From contig JAAYUR010000178.1 in NCBI GenBank assembly GCA_012517645.1, forward strand, positions 1-15,588: a stretch of DNA of 15,588 nucleotides, given 5' to 3'. The notes beneath the pieces were generated by a model, which was not told the DNA's origin, did no database searches, and saw only the letters and a list, made by a program, of their open reading frames with translations. The position numbers and the translations under genes are program-made. Of the stretch, positions 14,127 through 15,588 are shown in pieces; position 1 is the stretch's first letter, and every line of letters begins with the position of its first letter. This DNA comes from Treponema sp. (lineage in GTDB: Bacteria; Spirochaetota; Spirochaetia; Treponematales; UBA12059).

Positions 14127-14744
14127 ATGCGCATCCCTCGAACGGTCCTCGCGACGATTCTAGTATCATGCCTGGCCCTGGGGGCCTACGCCCAGGCTGA
14201 GCCTCCCGCCTCGGACCTGCCCGCGGCGGACTTCAACGCCAATCCCTATGTCCGGGGAGAGCAGACCCTTTCCTTCAACCTCGGAGCCTTCTTCCCGCTC
14301 ACCTTCGTCAACCTCTACGCCGGAGGGACCAAGTATACCAACCTCAAGATCGGAGCGGGCTTCGGCATCTCCTACAGCTACGTCGTGGCCCCGGGCTTCT
14401 CCGTGGGCGGGGAGATCGAGGGGGCCACCTGCGGGACCACCGCGGAGTCCTCGTTCTTCATGGTCCCCTTCACCGCCAAGGCCTCCTGGTACTTCGTGAA
14501 GATGCCCTTCGAGATCGTCCCCTCCCTGTCCGCGGGCCTGGCCATCGTCCGGTACCAGGGTTACACGAACTTCAACCCCATCCTCAAGGGCGGGGCCGCC
14601 TTCCTCTGGCGCCAGAGTTCCTCCTGGAGCTTCGGCCTGGACGCCCAGGCCTGGACGGTCTGGCAGTTCTACGGGGACATTCCCCAGGACAACCGCCTAG
14701 GGATCTTCCTGGACACCCGCTTGACCGCGGTCTACCATCTCTAG
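14127..14744 (+). CDS. Putative outer-membrane beta-barrel protein
   Basis: It has 205 residues, ATG 14127 with GGAGG 4 bases upstream. A signal peptide covers about residues 1-22, with cleavage after AYA or AQA. A lipobox-like LVSC at 12-15 lies inside the hydrophobic core, but the hydrophobic run continues past it, so signal peptidase I is more likely. The mature part is a series of amphipathic, aromatic- and Gly-rich strands (TLSFNLGAFFPLTFVN, KIGAGFGISYSYVVA, FSVGGEIEGA, FMVPFTAKASWYFVK, SLSAGLAIVRYQGYT, and GIFLDTRLTAVYHL at the end). That is what a small 8-10-strand barrel shows, and OmpW-size barrels of this kind occur in spirochaetes. The cargo or role is unknown. The next gene, a lipoprotein, starts 10 bp downstream and is probably co-expressed. 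Confidence 0.75.
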   Translation: MRIPRTVLATILVSCLALGAYAQAEPPASDLPAADFNANPYVRGEQTLSFNLGAFFPLTFVNLYAGGTKYTNLKIGAGFGISYSYVVAPGFSVGGEIEGATCGTTAESSFFMVPFTAKASWYFVKMPFEIVPSLSAGLAIVRYQGYTNFNPILKGGAAFLWRQSSSWSFGLDAQAWTVWQFYGDIPQDNRLGIFLDTRLTAVYHL

Positions 14745-14754
14745 GAGCCGAACC

Positions 14755-15588
14755 ATGAAACGAATCCTGAATATCGCCGCCGCCGTCCTCCTGGCCGCCG
14801 CCGTACTTATGTCCTGCGACCCGGGACCCGCGGGGCTCTTTGCGATGCTGGAAAGGGAAACCCCGAAAAACAAAGGGACCGCGGCCTTCAACGCGAACAC
14901 CGCGGCGTTTGTGACGCGGCTCGGCGCCCATTACTACGCGGGCGTCGGTTCTACCATTCTTCGGAGACTCGCCGCCGGGGGAGCTTGGGAAACAATTCCG
15001 GATTCTGGCGCACCGACCGGATCTATCATTACCGCTGGGGTCTCGGACGGGACGAACCTGTACGTATCCTATTCACCGGCCGCCGGATCCATCCGGTACA
15101 CGAGCGACGGCACGAACTGGAACGACTATGTGGTTTCCGGCCTTCCCGCCGGCGAGCCCGTGCAGAACCTTCTCTACATGGAAGGTGACAACCGACTATT
15201 AGCGGCAACCCAACACTCGACCGGGACCTCTTCGAGTGATTACACGACGTATTATACGTTGGCTTCGGACAATGGAGCCGGGGTGTTCACCGCCGAAGCC
15301 ACTGCTACCGATCAGGTCTGTGGTTATCCCTCGTCCATTGCATGGGACGGTACAAATTATTGGATCTCTGCCGGGAATACTGTATTCAAAGGGACGGGTC
15401 CGGGAACCTTTGATGCAGATGACACTAATGTCACCACCGCCGGATTCAGCTCCACGAATCCCGTCCTTGGGGTCTGGTACGATTCCGCGAACTCCGCGGT
15501 CCTGGCGGCCGCCACCGGCAAGCTCTGGAAGCTCAACACCGGCGGGGCTTATATAGCTTCCGGCACCTTCGGTAGCGCGGCCCGCCGC
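14755..15588 (+). CDS. Lipoprotein with beta-propeller-like repeats (partial, continues past right edge)
   Basis: I translated this frame by hand; 278 residues are visible with no stop. AGGAG (14743-14747) lies 7 bases before ATG 14755. The signal ends in VLMSC (Cys21), a clear lipobox. The mature part is rich in Gly, Thr and Ser and repeats short strand pairs with an SDGTNW / WDGTNYWISAGN flavour (about 115-122 and 200-211), as in photosynthesis-stability-like or other beta-propeller domains. It should be anchored in a membrane facing the periplasm or surface. G+C falls to about 50-57% between 15181 and 15420 by my count, lower than its neighbours, which may reflect surface-protein diversification or transfer. 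The function is unknown. Confidence 0.75.
   Translation, partial: MKRILNIAAAVLLAAAVLMSCDPGPAGLFAMLERETPKNKGTAAFNANTAAFVTRLGAHYYAGVGSTILRRLAAGGAWETIPDSGAPTGSIITAGVSDGTNLYVSYSPAAGSIRYTSDGTNWNDYVVSGLPAGEPVQNLLYMEGDNRLLAATQHSTGTSSSDYTTYYTLASDNGAGVFTAEATATDQVCGYPSSIAWDGTNYWISAGNTVFKGTGPGTFDADDTNVTTAGFSSTNPVLGVWYDSANSAVLAAATGKLWKLNTGGAYIASGTFGSAARR

Noticed and set aside
1..15588. CRISPR arrays, insertion sequences, attachment sites and strong intrinsic terminators
   Set aside because: I saw no spaced direct repeats, transposase-like proteins, terminal inverted repeats, or GC hairpins followed by T runs at gene ends.

Overview
The window is GC-rich (roughly two thirds G+C by eye) and looks like chromosomal DNA of a high-GC spirochaete, probably Treponema-like. 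The support is a tandem pair of MAF_flag10/DUF115 motility-accessory glycosyltransferase genes, relaxed spirochaete-style lipoprotein signals, and the gene neighbourhood. No rRNA, tRNA, insertion sequence or CRISPR array is visible. The assignment is inference: there is no phylogenetic marker.

Layout. (1) 1-577, minus strand: the start of a TAT-exported 4Fe-4S dicluster electron-transfer subunit, running off the left edge. It is preceded by a leader of about 230 nt with a perfect TTGACA -35 box and a structured segment resembling the molybdenum-cofactor RNA motif. An AT-rich island with a perfect 18-bp palindrome separates it from the next gene. (2) 970-3984, plus strand: a bifunctional class A penicillin-binding protein, then a mini ParB-like protein with a basic amphipathic tail. 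A DivIC/FtsB-like septation protein (3947-4423, minus) converges on it with a short overlap. This is a cell-envelope/division block. (3) 4529-10924, plus strand: a promoter and four tightly packed genes. They are a 708-residue very acidic protein, a gene split by a run of nine A's, and two DUF115 Maf proteins whose genes overlap by 4 bp. By analogy with other spirochaetes this operon probably serves flagellin glycosylation. (4) 10911-13310, minus strand: a two-gene unit with a nucleotidyltransferase-fold-like protein followed by a lipoprotein carrying HExxH plus a downstream Glu (putative zinc peptidase). (5) 13357-15588, plus strand: a hypothetical protein expressed from a compact, near-symmetrical divergent promoter, then a signal-peptide-bearing putative outer-membrane barrel protein and a lipoprotein running off the right edge.

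The most notable observation is the A9 tract at 6869-6877. It interrupts an otherwise coherent reading frame inside the Maf operon. It is either a sequencing error, a phase-variable or pseudogene lesion, or a transcriptional-slippage site. The second is the candidate Moco/Tuco-like RNA upstream of the Fe-S subunit.
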